A stretch of 64,000 nucleotides of DNA from Pseudomonadales bacterium (GTDB taxonomy: Bacteria; Pseudomonadota; Gammaproteobacteria; Pseudomonadales; Ketobacteraceae), in the NCBI GenBank assembly GCA_020062665.1, contig JAGUVW010000061.1, forward strand, positions 46,881-110,880, in the 5' to 3' direction. Below are positions 27,311 to 35,878 of the stretch, piece after piece. The position numbers were made by a program, and so were the translations under genes. Positions within the stretch are counted from its first letter, which is position 1. Each line of letters starts with the position of its first letter. Below the pieces are notes generated by a model, which was not told where the DNA came from, ran no database searches, and worked only from the letters and a program-made list of their open reading frames with translations.

Positions 27311-28087
27311 ATGCTGGAACTGATCGATACCCACGCTCATCTGGACATCCCCGAATTCGACTCGCAACGGGATGCATTGGTGCAGACCTGTGCGGAACGG
27401 GGAATGCGTGGGATCGTGGTGCCAGCGGTGGCGCGGACGACCTGGGATAATTTACGGGGCGTCTGCAATCAATCTCCGCTGCTGTGGCCGGCGTTTGGCC
27501 TGCATCCCTGCTACTGCGTTGAACACACGGATGAACACGTCCAGGCGCTGGAATCCTATCTGCAGCCGGGCGTGGTGGCGGTGGGTGAAATCGGCCTGGA
27601 TGCGTGGGAGGGGGATCATGATCTTCCGCGCCAGCAGGAATTATTCGCCGCCCAGCTGGCCATCGCCCGCAATGCACGTCTGCCGGTGGTGCTGCACGCC
27701 CGCAAGACCCACGATCTGCTGCTCAAGGAAATTCGTCGGCAGCGTTTTGATTGCGGTGGAGTGGTGCATGCTTTTTCCGGCAGTCAGCAACAGGCAGAGA
27801 AGTTCATCGAGCTGGGTTTTCTGATCGGTTTTGGTGGCGGCGCCACCTATGATCGCGCGCAAAAACTGCGGGCGATTCTGCGGGCCTTGCCGCTTTCCAG
27901 CGTGGTGCTTGAAACCGATTCACCAGACATTCCGCCCAGCTTCGCCAGGGGTGAAATCAACACGCCGGTGAACCTGTTCCGCATTAACGACATTCTGGCG
28001 GAGGTGCTGGGAATTGCGCCGGAAGAGCTGGCGGCACAGAGTACCCGTAATGCGCTGCGACTGTTCCGACCGGATCTGCCGCACTGA
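27311..28087 (+). CDS. TatD-family metal-dependent hydrolase
   Basis: I choose the ATG at 27311 because it gives the family N-terminus MLELIDTHAHLD; an ATG at 27287 would add eight residues. The 258-residue protein shows the TatD metal ligands: DTHAHLD (HxH), VGEIGLDAW (Glu near 92), VLHARKTH (His near 128), VVHAFSG (His near 153) and ETDSPD (Asp near 204). TatD proteins are Mg-dependent 3'-5' exonucleases or deoxyribonucleases involved in DNA repair. The gene is 81 bp downstream of the GMC gene in the same direction. Confidence 0.92.
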   Translation: MLELIDTHAHLDIPEFDSQRDALVQTCAERGMRGIVVPAVARTTWDNLRGVCNQSPLLWPAFGLHPCYCVEHTDEHVQALESYLQPGVVAVGEIGLDAWEGDHDLPRQQELFAAQLAIARNARLPVVLHARKTHDLLLKEIRRQRFDCGGVVHAFSGSQQQAEKFIELGFLIGFGGGATYDRAQKLRAILRALPLSSVVLETDSPDIPPSFARGEINTPVNLFRINDILAEVLGIAPEELAAQSTRNALRLFRPDLPH

Positions 28088-28217
28088 CGCAACTGGTGCC
28101 AACGCCCTGGCCGGTGGCCGTTGCGGCGCTGTTGGCTCCTCTCAATCATGATAAAATGTGGCCGTTCACTGGGTTCACCCCAGGGGCGAAACAGGTTTGG
28201 GTTGTTGAGGAGCCACC

Positions 28218-28469
28218 ATGTCACGTTCGGTCACCGGAGATTTGCCCATCGAGGCTGAAGTTATTGTCGAGAAGCTGCGGGAATTGGCGGTTAAACACGA
28301 TATTGAGTTTTCTGGCGATGTGGAAACCGGGTATGCCCGTGGCAAGGGGTTTCATGTGGAGTATGTCGTGGTGGGCATGCGATGCACGCTGACGGTCACC
28401 AAGAAACCCCTGCTGATACCCTGGTCGCTGGTGGAGTCTCAGCTGCATAAATTGTTCAAACAACGTTGA
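28218..28469 (+). CDS. Small protein, possibly polyhydroxyalkanoic-acid-system family
   Basis: This 83-residue protein has a strong GAGGAG site 5 bp upstream of the ATG. It reads as one helix (IEAEVIVEKLRELAVKH) followed by strands (IEFSGDVETGYARGKGFHVEYVVVGMRCTLTV) and a short helix (WSLVESQLHKLFKQ). This layout resembles the small PHA-granule-region family (PF09650 type), but the match is by eye only. It lies just upstream of the MaoC hydratase gene, whose family can feed PHA synthesis, so the pair may be functionally linked. Confidence 0.55.
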   Translation: MSRSVTGDLPIEAEVIVEKLRELAVKHDIEFSGDVETGYARGKGFHVEYVVVGMRCTLTVTKKPLLIPWSLVESQLHKLFKQR

Positions 28470-28494
28470 TTTTGATTACTGAGGGAGTAAGGCC

Positions 28495-28956
28495 ATGAAA
28501 ATGGTTGCGAAAGAAGTTCTGCAGGACATGATCGGCAAGGAAATGGGGGCCTCGGAATGGTTCCAGATCGACCAGGCCCGCATCAATGCGTTCGCCGACG
28601 CCACGCTGGATCACCAGTTCATTCACGTCAATCCCGAGCAGGCCAAGCACACACCGTTTGGCGGCACCATCGCCCATGGCTTTCTGACCCTGTCCTTGCT
28701 GCCTTACCTGCAAACCACCATGCCTGATCTGGTGGTGCCTGCCGGCCTCAAGATGGGCATGAACTATGGCTTCGACAAAATCCGTTTTCTGGCACCGGTG
28801 AAGGTTGATGCGCGGGTGCGTGCAGTGGCCAAGCTGAAGGATGTGGTGGAGAAGAACCCCGGCCAGTTCCTGCTGACCTCGGAATACTCGGTGGAAATCG
28901 AAGGCCAGCCCAAGCCTGCACTGATTGCCGACTGGATGGTGATGTACTTCGTCTGA
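28495..28956 (+). CDS. MaoC-family (R)-specific enoyl-CoA hydratase-like protein
   Basis: The 153-residue single hot-dog-fold protein has the hydratase-2 motif: INAFADATLDHQFIHVNPEQA near residue 29 (catalytic Asp and His) and GGTIAHGFLTLSLLPYL near 60. MaoC-like enzymes hydrate trans-2-enoyl-CoA to (R)-3-hydroxyacyl-CoA, used in fatty-acid breakdown or for PHA precursors. A GGGAG site precedes the ATG, 25 bp after the small upstream gene, and a strong terminator follows. Substrate chain length is not evident. Confidence 0.9.
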   Translation: MKMVAKEVLQDMIGKEMGASEWFQIDQARINAFADATLDHQFIHVNPEQAKHTPFGGTIAHGFLTLSLLPYLQTTMPDLVVPAGLKMGMNYGFDKIRFLAPVKVDARVRAVAKLKDVVEKNPGQFLLTSEYSVEIEGQPKPALIADWMVMYFV

Positions 28957-28981
28957 AGCGATTCCTGCGAACCCACAAATG

Positions 28982-29013
28982 AAAAAGGGAGCCTGGTGAA
29001 GGCTCCCTTTTTT
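28982..29013. terminator. Bidirectional intrinsic terminator
   Basis: AAAAAGGGAGCC and GGCTCCCTTTTT form a 12-bp stem around TGGTGAA, with T-runs on both strands, between the convergent maoC-like gene and the lipoprotein gene. Confidence 0.92.
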
Positions 29014-29029
29014 GTTGCGAGCTTATGCG

Positions 29030-31201
29030 TTACAGAACCGTCTCGCTGCCATCCGCCAGGGTGAACAGCAGGCTGCCGTTCAGCGGTGACACGGTGCCGA
29101 AGCGCACACCGTTCAGCAAGAGGTAGCCTGCAGTCTGGCCATCTTCCACAGTCAGATCCAGATCCATGATCAGGCCATCCTGGTTGGTGATGCGGATACC
29201 GGTGTTGTCGCCGGTGAAATTCAGGATGTCGTATTGCTTGCCACCCCAGGTCATGCGGATGCTGTCTGCCAGGCCATCGGCCAGTTGCGCAGGTGTGGCT
29301 GTCAGCGTGATTACGGCGCGGTCGCTGTAGTCGGGCAGATCGGTTTCGAAGCGCACGACCACATTGCTGTCGATGCCACCGTTGATAGTCAGGGAGCCGG
29401 CGAAGGACTCGCCCAGGTCGGAAGAGAATTCGCCGTTGGCAGTCAGCGCCAGCTGGATCTGATCCAGTCCGGCATAGCTGCCCTGGGTTTCAGCGCTGCG
29501 CACATTGCGCAGATCCAGGTCCAAGGTCACGCTGCCGTCGAACTGCATGCCGGCGGGATTTTCATCGGTGCCCTGCTGAGCGTAGTGAACCTGGATGGAG
29601 CCGGAAGCGCTTTCCGGCAGTTTCAGGTTGCGAATGTCCAGGCCGCCATTGAAGACCAGACTGACAGAGCCGCTGTCGATCAGCAGGGAGCCGGTATCGG
29701 TGTCGACAGTACCGGTTACGGTGAAGCCATAACGGTTGCTGCTGCGGCTGCTGCGGGTGAAGGTCACATCCACATCGGCATTTTCGATGGAACCGTAGAT
29801 CCGCACCACGCCGTCATAGAGAGCGAAGTGGCCGTAGACTCCCGCGCCCAGCGGCAGGGTCAGATCATTCAGGATGTCGCACAGCGAACGGCCGAAGAGC
29901 ACCAGATTCAGGGTGCCTTCGCAGATTTCCTGCAGTGATTTGCCGGCAATCAGCAAGCGGCAGGACAGGCGGGCCAGATAATTGGCCAAGCTGTCGCATG
30001 CGGCAGTCAGGGCCAGATCCGGCAACGCCACGATAGGGCCGTACTGTCCGGCGATCGCCAGTGCCTGCAGCATGTGCGTCAGATCCGCGCCGGTGGAAGC
30101 GCCCATGGAGCTGACCACTTGCGCAAAGGAAGACTGGTTCGGATCCAGGCTCAGATAGCCTTGCCACAGTTGCAGATCCTGCACAAAGGCCGCGACTTTT
30201 TCTGCGGTCGCGCCACCGGCACCGGGCGAAGCTTCGGAATCCGTCAAGCTGTTCAGCTCCGCATCCTGCAGCGTGGCAACCAGCTGCTGGAATTCACTGG
30301 TGAAGGTCACCAGATTCAGTTGCTGGGCGGTGGCCAACGCCTGTTGTACCAGATCCAGGAAGGACGGCACCAGTGCATCATCACTACGCTGGGTCAGTTG
30401 ACCGTTGTTGCCCACAAACGCGCTTGTCAGTGCCTGCAGCGTGCTGGAAAACGCCACGTCATTGGTCAGGCCCATGATAGAGCTGGACAGCAGGGCATAG
30501 CGCAGTTCGCTGCTGGTGGCGTTGCTCACCGCCGTCGGATTTGTAAGGTCGATGGCCTTCAACCCGATCAGGCTGCCTTCCAGTCCGAACAGGTTCTGCA
30601 CCTGAGACATGGCAACCGCAATGCTGACATCATTGAACCCCTGGGGCATCTGGGCAGCAAACTGGGCTGCCAGGTGGGTCAGGGTGGATACCGATGTGGC
30701 AATGCCCAGGCTGGCGGCAGGCAGGGCAGTGGTCAGCAGAAAATCGTTGCTGACCTGGAAGCTTTCGCCGAAATCGATCACCTGGTTGTCGTTGGCGTCG
30801 TATTGGCTGTCCGCGGCAAATGAGCCGCAACCGGCGGCCGCATCACACAACATCAAGGTTGGAGTGGAACCGGTGGCAGCTGTGACTTCGATATACACGG
30901 GGCCTTCGTAGCCCGAGATGGTGGCAGTAAACTGGCCGTTCTGATTGGTAGCGGTGCTGGCCAGCAGGCGCCCGCTGGTTCCGGCCTCGATGGCATAGAC
31001 AGACACCACGCCATTGCGAATCACACCCTTGCTTACAGTTCCTGTCACCGCGACAGAGCGGGAACCACTGTTACTTTGGCTGTTGGAATCCTGGCTGCCA
31101 CCACCGCCGCCTCCGCCACCGCAGGCTGCCAGTGCAGAAACCATGGTCAAAACAGACAGTTGAGCGATTTTCTTGAGGGAGAATTTAGATACAGATTGCA
31201 T
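29030..31201 (-). CDS. Large glycine-rich-linker lipoprotein of unknown function
   Basis: The start at 31201 (MQSVSKFSLKKIAQLSVLTM) gives a lipoprotein signal ending LAAC, followed by eight Gly and a Ser/Asn/Gln-rich linker; the longer frame to 31330 lacks such a signal. The 723-residue protein then has a beta-sandwich-like domain (SVAVTGTVSKGVIRNGVVSV...NGQFTATISGYEG) resembling carboxypeptidase-regulatory-like repeats. A helical middle follows (residues about 170-440), and a C-terminal part has repeated strand segments such as YGHFALYDGVVRIYGSIENAD and GSLTINGGIDSNVVVRFETD. It is probably anchored to the outer membrane. It is downstream of FadL in the same orientation but 433 bp away, so linkage is uncertain. 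No named family is recognised. Confidence 0.7.
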   Translation of the reverse strand: MQSVSKFSLKKIAQLSVLTMVSALAACGGGGGGGGSQDSNSQSNSGSRSVAVTGTVSKGVIRNGVVSVYAIEAGTSGRLLASTATNQNGQFTATISGYEGPVYIEVTAATGSTPTLMLCDAAAGCGSFAADSQYDANDNQVIDFGESFQVSNDFLLTTALPAASLGIATSVSTLTHLAAQFAAQMPQGFNDVSIAVAMSQVQNLFGLEGSLIGLKAIDLTNPTAVSNATSSELRYALLSSSIMGLTNDVAFSSTLQALTSAFVGNNGQLTQRSDDALVPSFLDLVQQALATAQQLNLVTFTSEFQQLVATLQDAELNSLTDSEASPGAGGATAEKVAAFVQDLQLWQGYLSLDPNQSSFAQVVSSMGASTGADLTHMLQALAIAGQYGPIVALPDLALTAACDSLANYLARLSCRLLIAGKSLQEICEGTLNLVLFGRSLCDILNDLTLPLGAGVYGHFALYDGVVRIYGSIENADVDVTFTRSSRSSNRYGFTVTGTVDTDTGSLLIDSGSVSLVFNGGLDIRNLKLPESASGSIQVHYAQQGTDENPAGMQFDGSVTLDLDLRNVRSAETQGSYAGLDQIQLALTANGEFSSDLGESFAGSLTINGGIDSNVVVRFETDLPDYSDRAVITLTATPAQLADGLADSIRMTWGGKQYDILNFTGDNTGIRITNQDGLIMDLDLTVEDGQTAGYLLLNGVRFGTVSPLNGSLLFTLADGSETVL

Positions 31202-31634
31202 GCCGGGACTCTCAAAAAGACACGTGTGTTCCGGCACCCCAGTGCTTCCGATGGACTGCTCAGGAACATCACCTGTCGGTATCCTTGACTCATCGTCCTT
31301 GGACGATCGTGACACTCTAAAAGTAGCCAAGAAATTTCACAGTGCAGGGCAATGTTGCGCGACAAATCACAAAATTCGCTGAATTAGTGACTTAGGGGAA
31401 AATGTGAGCATTATTCGGTAGAAACCGGGTATTTTGCGTGACAAAAAGATGGCGATGCGGAGTGGCGATGACGTTACATTCTGCAGAACGTCAAATCAGC
31501 GGGAGTCCTGATGTAGATGAACGGCTGTGAGTTTTGAGGGCATCGACGCTGGCTATATTTGCGCATTTACGCGGGGTGAAAAACTCCCCGTGTAAATGGC
31601 TGTCTGGCCCGCGAACGATGCCCTGCAGAATGGA
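31202..31634. other. Intergenic region between fadL and the lipoprotein gene
   Basis: No supportable gene is present. A hairpin at 31565-31597 follows fadL. An inverted repeat ATCGTCC-TT-GGACGAT at 31292-31307 lies about 90 bp upstream of the lipoprotein start and may be an operator. No clear -35/-10 pair was found. Confidence 0.5.
31565..31597 (-). terminator. Terminator-like hairpin after fadL
   Basis: ATTTACGCGGGG and CCCCGTGTAAAT form a 12-bp stem with one G-T pair around TGAAAAACT, 38 bp past the fadL stop. The lower stem is A/T rich but no separate T-run follows. Confidence 0.6.
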
Positions 31635-33353
31635 TCAGAACTTCTGATCCAGCGACAGCGCGAACAGGTAGGCCGTGGTTTCGTTCTTGAACGGGGTTGA
31701 GTAGTACGGGTTGTATACCACGTCGCCTTCAATGTTGCTGTTGGCGTTGTGTGACTTGCCGGCCGGTGTGCTGGATTCTGAATACAGGTATCCGAACGCA
31801 CCCTCAATCCGGGTTGTCTTGTTGAACTGCCAACCAAAGCCGGTTGTATACAGATCTGCTTCGGCGATTGGGAACAACAGATCGGTCGCATCATCCGGGA
31901 TAGATGTGGAGCGAGGTTCATATCCGAAGCGCAAGACGAAATTGTCGTTGAGTGTGTATTCAACACCCAGCGCCAAAGACCAGGAATCCTCGTAATTACG
32001 GCGGATACGCATTTCGTCCGGATCGGCGTAATCGCCTACACCGGAAACACGGTTGACGACACTGGCCAGAGTGAGGAAGTCGACGTTGCGGTCAAATTTG
32101 AAGTCCAGAGTGTCCCACACGCTGTACTCAATCCAGCGGGCGTCCACGTTCACTTTCAGGCTGGGTAGCACCTTGACAGAGGTGCCAAAGTTAACGGATT
32201 GCGGAGTGATGTACTCCAGTTCAACAGTGCCAGATTCAACCTTTTGTACGTTGAAAGGAGCCCCGTCTGCTAAAACGCCCAGAATCTGATCCAGTGGCAG
32301 GCCAAACGTGTCTTTGAGTCCTCCTGTTGTGCCCAGGAACGCGTCCGAGTTGGTCATCGAGAAATCACCGGACAGATCGGATGTGGATTCGCTGCGGTAA
32401 GAGAAGCCGAAAGACAGCCAGTCGTTGGCATGGTAGAGAATGCCGAAGTTGAAACCGATCGACATGAAATCTTCCATTTCCATTTCTAGGCGGCCCACGG
32501 TGTCGTAGCTGCCAAGAATATGGAGTTCTTCGCCCTCTGGCAGGATACTGTTCAGCGTTTCCAGAAACCTGGTCGTGGTCAGTGGTGCCCGAAAGAAAGT
32601 ATCAATGCCGAGCCCTTGATAAGAAAAAGTGATGCCGGCGCCAATCGAGAGCCTTTCGCTGACCGGGATGGCAATCGTGGGTGAGAAGTAGGTCAGGCGG
32701 GTAACGCCGACATTGATGCCTTGATAGGATCCCGGATCGCCTGGATCCTCGCTGTTTACGTCGTTGGCGCTTCTGGAGTAACCAACACCTTCCGGCGTAT
32801 AGACCGCAGTACCAAAGGTCCAACCGTTGGCTGAGTCCTCAAAAGCGATACCGCCGGTAGGCACTGCCAGCATCGGCAGTTCGACAATGCCGGCAAAGGG
32901 CAGCATCAAAACTGGATCTCCCGACGACGATGAAGTGTTTGCGACAGGGTCTTCACCCCAGCAATCCCGCCAGTTTTGGGCGGTGTTGCCCGGAAAGTTG
33001 GTCTGACATTCAGACGACAGGCTGTAATAGGCCTCCTTCACATCATCACCAGGAAGGATCGGCGCTCCAAACTGCGATTCCAGCTCCATATGCGCCACCA
33101 GCAACTTCACCTGCCGCTGGCGTCCCTTGATTTGGGCCAAACCGGCGGGATTGAAATGGATGGAGTCAATACCAGGGGGATCTGCGGTAACGGCGTTGCC
33201 GAGGGCGAGGGCCTTGGGGTTACCCATGGTGACGTTGTTGAGCAGCTGGGCTTGTGCCTGTGAGACAAAGAATATTGCAGAAGCGAGGGCAGTGTAGGCG
33301 GCTGTTTTGCCCAAATAACTGAGAGTCACCAATGGATATGCGTTTTTTTCCAT
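31635..33353 (-). CDS. fadL: FadL-family outer-membrane transporter for long-chain fatty acids or hydrocarbons
   Basis: This 572-residue protein has a signal peptide (about residues 1-35, ending AQAQ) and the FadL N-terminal hatch motif GNPKALALGNAVTADPPGIDSIHFNPAGLAQI near 42, where the NPA triplet is highly conserved. Many aromatic-ended strands follow, for example LSIGAGITFSYQGLGID, WLSFGFSYRSES and FVLRFGYEPRSTSIPDDA, and it ends AYLFALSLDQKF with the terminal Phe of outer-membrane barrels. It is about 120 residues longer than E. coli FadL. It imports hydrophobic compounds across the outer membrane. It might take up exogenous acyl chains for the FAAL-started NRPS, but general lipid or alkane uptake is equally likely. 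Confidence 0.9.
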   Translation of the reverse strand: MEKNAYPLVTLSYLGKTAAYTALASAIFFVSQAQAQLLNNVTMGNPKALALGNAVTADPPGIDSIHFNPAGLAQIKGRQRQVKLLVAHMELESQFGAPILPGDDVKEAYYSLSSECQTNFPGNTAQNWRDCWGEDPVANTSSSSGDPVLMLPFAGIVELPMLAVPTGGIAFEDSANGWTFGTAVYTPEGVGYSRSANDVNSEDPGDPGSYQGINVGVTRLTYFSPTIAIPVSERLSIGAGITFSYQGLGIDTFFRAPLTTTRFLETLNSILPEGEELHILGSYDTVGRLEMEMEDFMSIGFNFGILYHANDWLSFGFSYRSESTSDLSGDFSMTNSDAFLGTTGGLKDTFGLPLDQILGVLADGAPFNVQKVESGTVELEYITPQSVNFGTSVKVLPSLKVNVDARWIEYSVWDTLDFKFDRNVDFLTLASVVNRVSGVGDYADPDEMRIRRNYEDSWSLALGVEYTLNDNFVLRFGYEPRSTSIPDDATDLLFPIAEADLYTTGFGWQFNKTTRIEGAFGYLYSESSTPAGKSHNANSNIEGDVVYNPYYSTPFKNETTAYLFALSLDQKF

Positions 33354-33746
33354 GCGTAAAAGTCCGGCTCTTCAGCGAATCCATCCAAAAATCAGACGCG
33401 GATTCGGACTTCGAGCGGGAACCCCCTTTATTTTTTGTTTGGTATCGAAATCTGCTCCTTGCCTGCCTGCGATCCATTCACGGCAGGGGGAGTCTAAATC
33501 TTTAATTTTTATTTGCTTTGGCGCCGATCAGGCAACACTCGCCAAAAAAAGCATTGCCAGTGTATTCAAAATGCCGGCGGGTTCAATCAGTACTTCTGTA
33601 ATTTTGTTACTGTTCTGTGTATCTGTGCGGCAAGTGCGGACTATCTGTGATAGATCCCTGCCAACTCAATACGGTTTCGCAACTTTTGGCTGCTCAGGCA
33701 CATTAGCTGCGCTTCCTGTTCAACACAATAGCCGGAGTTGGTAGTG
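33354..33746. other. Intergenic region between the tolC-like gene and fadL
   Basis: These 393 bases hold no gene with recognisable features, no strong hairpin after the tolC-like gene and no promoter I could place with confidence. The stretch 33419-33530 is rich in T on the plus strand. Confidence 0.45.
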
Positions 33747-35348
33747 TCATTCCGCACCATCCCCTTTGCGCCAGGACTTGAAGGCGTCATACAGGCTCTT
33801 GTGACTCTGAGCAGGCTTGTTGTCATCTTCGAACGTCTTGATCTGCTGCTTGAATTTGATGTCGTCTATTTCTTCCAGATAAAGATTTTCGTCGCTGTCG
33901 AGACTGCTCACCGTGTCGGAGGAGGGTGCATCCAGCCAGCTATTGAGGGTGCGCAGATCTTCCGGTGTCAGTACGCCAGCGGCCTTTTTGAGTTTGAGGG
34001 TGTTGAGGATGTAGTCGTAGCGGGCGTTGGAGTATTCCTTGCGGGCCTGAAATACCTTGCGCTGTGACGACAGGACATCCGTCATGGTACGCAGACCGCT
34101 TTTCCAGCCTTCTTTCATGGTTCGCAGTGAGCTGTTGTTGGACTTCACCGCCCGCAGCCGCGCGTTGACACTGGCGACATCGGCCATTACCCGGGTGTGG
34201 TATTGGCGGGTCTCGCGAATGGCGTTGCGGCGGGCCAGTTCAACATCATCCCTGGCGCTCTGGCTTCGGTACTGCGCTTCCTTGGTCTGGGAACTGGTGA
34301 TGCCCCCTGTATACAGAGGAATGGCAAAGCGGACGCCAAAGGTGGTCGTGTCGGACGAGGGTGTGAAGCCTCCTCCTACATCGCTGTGGCGGTAGTCGAA
34401 GAACAGGTCTGCAGTGGGCGCATGACCGGCTTTTTTCTCGGTGATTTCCTTTTCGGCAGCCTGGGAGATGAATTGCGCTGCCAGTAGTTGGTAGTTGTTG
34501 CGCTTGGCGAATTCTTCCCATTCTGCCAGCTCGAGCGGTTGAGGCGGTTCAACGGGGATATTTTTAGGCAGCGGGCTTACCAGTTCGATGGGCTGTCCGG
34601 TCAGCAGGGTCAGGTTTTCTTTGAGTCCATCCAGTTGCGCCTGAATGACGATGACGCCGGCGCTGGCAAGATCGTACTGGGCCTGGATTTCGAAGAGGTC
34701 GGTATCCCGCATCAGGCCAAGCCGGTAGCGGTTTTTGATTTCGGTCAGCTGGGTGCGCAGCATTTTTTCTTCGGCCTCTGCGAGGCGCAACTCTTCCTGG
34801 GCCTTGAGTACGCCGAAGTAAGCCTCGGAGGTTCGGATGATCAATTCCTGCTGCGCCAGCGCGAGATCCGCTTTTGCGCCGTTATCCATCATCTGGGCCC
34901 GCTTGTAGCGGTGCCAGCGATCCATGCGGATCAGGGGTTGGGTGATAGTGACGCCGTACTGCTCCACCTCGTAATCACTCTTAGAGGCGGTTGTCGCTGT
35001 TAGATCCGACGAGCAGGCATCAAAACCGGGGGGGTTGTTGGAGTTGTTGATCCAGCAGTTCACCCTGTCGAAAGTGAATATCTCCTGGACAATATCCGGG
35101 TCGAAAGTCTGACCATCATACTGCTGCTTGGCCCAGGTTGCATTCGCTTCCGCCGTTGGCAGCAACGTGCCATACGCCTGCTCGACCTTTTCCCGGTCGG
35201 CCATGTATTTCTGCTTTTTGGATGCCCACTGCGCATCGTTCTTGCGGGCCAGATTGAAGATGTCAACCAGATCCTGGGCGATCGCTGTTGTACAGATGCT
35301 GAAAAGAAGTACCGATACAAAGCCGAGAATGACAGGAGATTTCTTCAT
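33747..35348 (-). CDS. tolC: TolC-family type I secretion outer-membrane protein
   Basis: The start at 35348 opens a signal peptide (MKKSPVILGFVSVLLFSICT...TAIAQ); the longer frame uses a TTG and adds no signal features. The 533-residue protein has DLVDIFNLARKNDAQW, the usual TolC N-terminus, two helical repeats (RTSEAYFGVLKAQEELRLAEAE near 150 and RYDYILNTLKLKKAAGVL near 440), and EQYGVTITQPLIRMDRW before the first coiled coil. TolC proteins form the outer-membrane exit duct for type I secretion, RND and MacAB-type pumps. It is divergent from the lipopeptide NRPS genes with a 530-bp space between, so it may export the lipopeptide, but it could equally be the general TolC of the cell. No inner-membrane partner is adjacent. 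Confidence 0.88.
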   Translation of the reverse strand: MKKSPVILGFVSVLLFSICTTAIAQDLVDIFNLARKNDAQWASKKQKYMADREKVEQAYGTLLPTAEANATWAKQQYDGQTFDPDIVQEIFTFDRVNCWINNSNNPPGFDACSSDLTATTASKSDYEVEQYGVTITQPLIRMDRWHRYKRAQMMDNGAKADLALAQQELIIRTSEAYFGVLKAQEELRLAEAEEKMLRTQLTEIKNRYRLGLMRDTDLFEIQAQYDLASAGVIVIQAQLDGLKENLTLLTGQPIELVSPLPKNIPVEPPQPLELAEWEEFAKRNNYQLLAAQFISQAAEKEITEKKAGHAPTADLFFDYRHSDVGGGFTPSSDTTTFGVRFAIPLYTGGITSSQTKEAQYRSQSARDDVELARRNAIRETRQYHTRVMADVASVNARLRAVKSNNSSLRTMKEGWKSGLRTMTDVLSSQRKVFQARKEYSNARYDYILNTLKLKKAAGVLTPEDLRTLNSWLDAPSSDTVSSLDSDENLYLEEIDDIKFKQQIKTFEDDNKPAQSHKSLYDAFKSWRKGDGAE

Positions 35349-35878
35349 GATGTCGTGTACTTTGTTGTTATGTCTTGGTTTTTGGGGGCTCAATGTACGC
35401 TATCGGTGAGAGCAATAAAAGCCTTGCAACCGACTCTTTTGCCTCTGACTGTTCATTTTTGACAGCGTTGGCAGAATGTCCTGCCGTGTTTATAAGATCA
35501 TATAAGCAAAGTGCCCGGAGCGATTCCGCCTTCTTGTTTATGCTTTGTAGGAGTGGTGTAAGGCATTGTTAACGCAAGGGATGGTGAAATGACCCGCTGT
35601 GGTAGTTCCGTATCTTGCCGAAGATATGTTGTTGAAAAACAATGTGTTATGGTGTATATCTTTTGCCTTGGCGCGTATACGGCCCATCTACTTTAATTAA
35701 GTAGCTATTTTGAATACAGTATCGCCTTTGTCGTGCATGGATTCATCAGGAACGGCTTGGCGTACCTGATTTCCATTGATGGAGTCTGTGTTTCGACCCA
35801 GGGAATCGGGTTCAACGCCGCGTCACCGGTTGCGGTGACAAGCAACAATAAGAAGAACTTGGCAGGAATAATGTCTTT
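35349..35878. other. Divergent control region between tolC-like and the lipopeptide NRPS genes
   Basis: This 530-bp region holds no credible gene. It is AT-richer than the flanking NRPS DNA. It contains a good promoter candidate toward the NRPS (35632-35660) and would leave a leader of more than 200 bases. A 5-codon frame (35871-35888) overlaps the NRPS start. No riboswitch fold was recognised. Confidence 0.55.
35632..35660 (+). promoter_or_regulatory. Sigma70-type promoter candidate for the NRPS operon
   Basis: TTGAAA at 35632-35637 and TATATC at 35655-35660 are separated by exactly 17 bp. They match 4/6 and 4/6 or better of the consensus boxes and point toward the NRPS genes, about 219 bp upstream of the first ATG. 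Confidence 0.5.
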
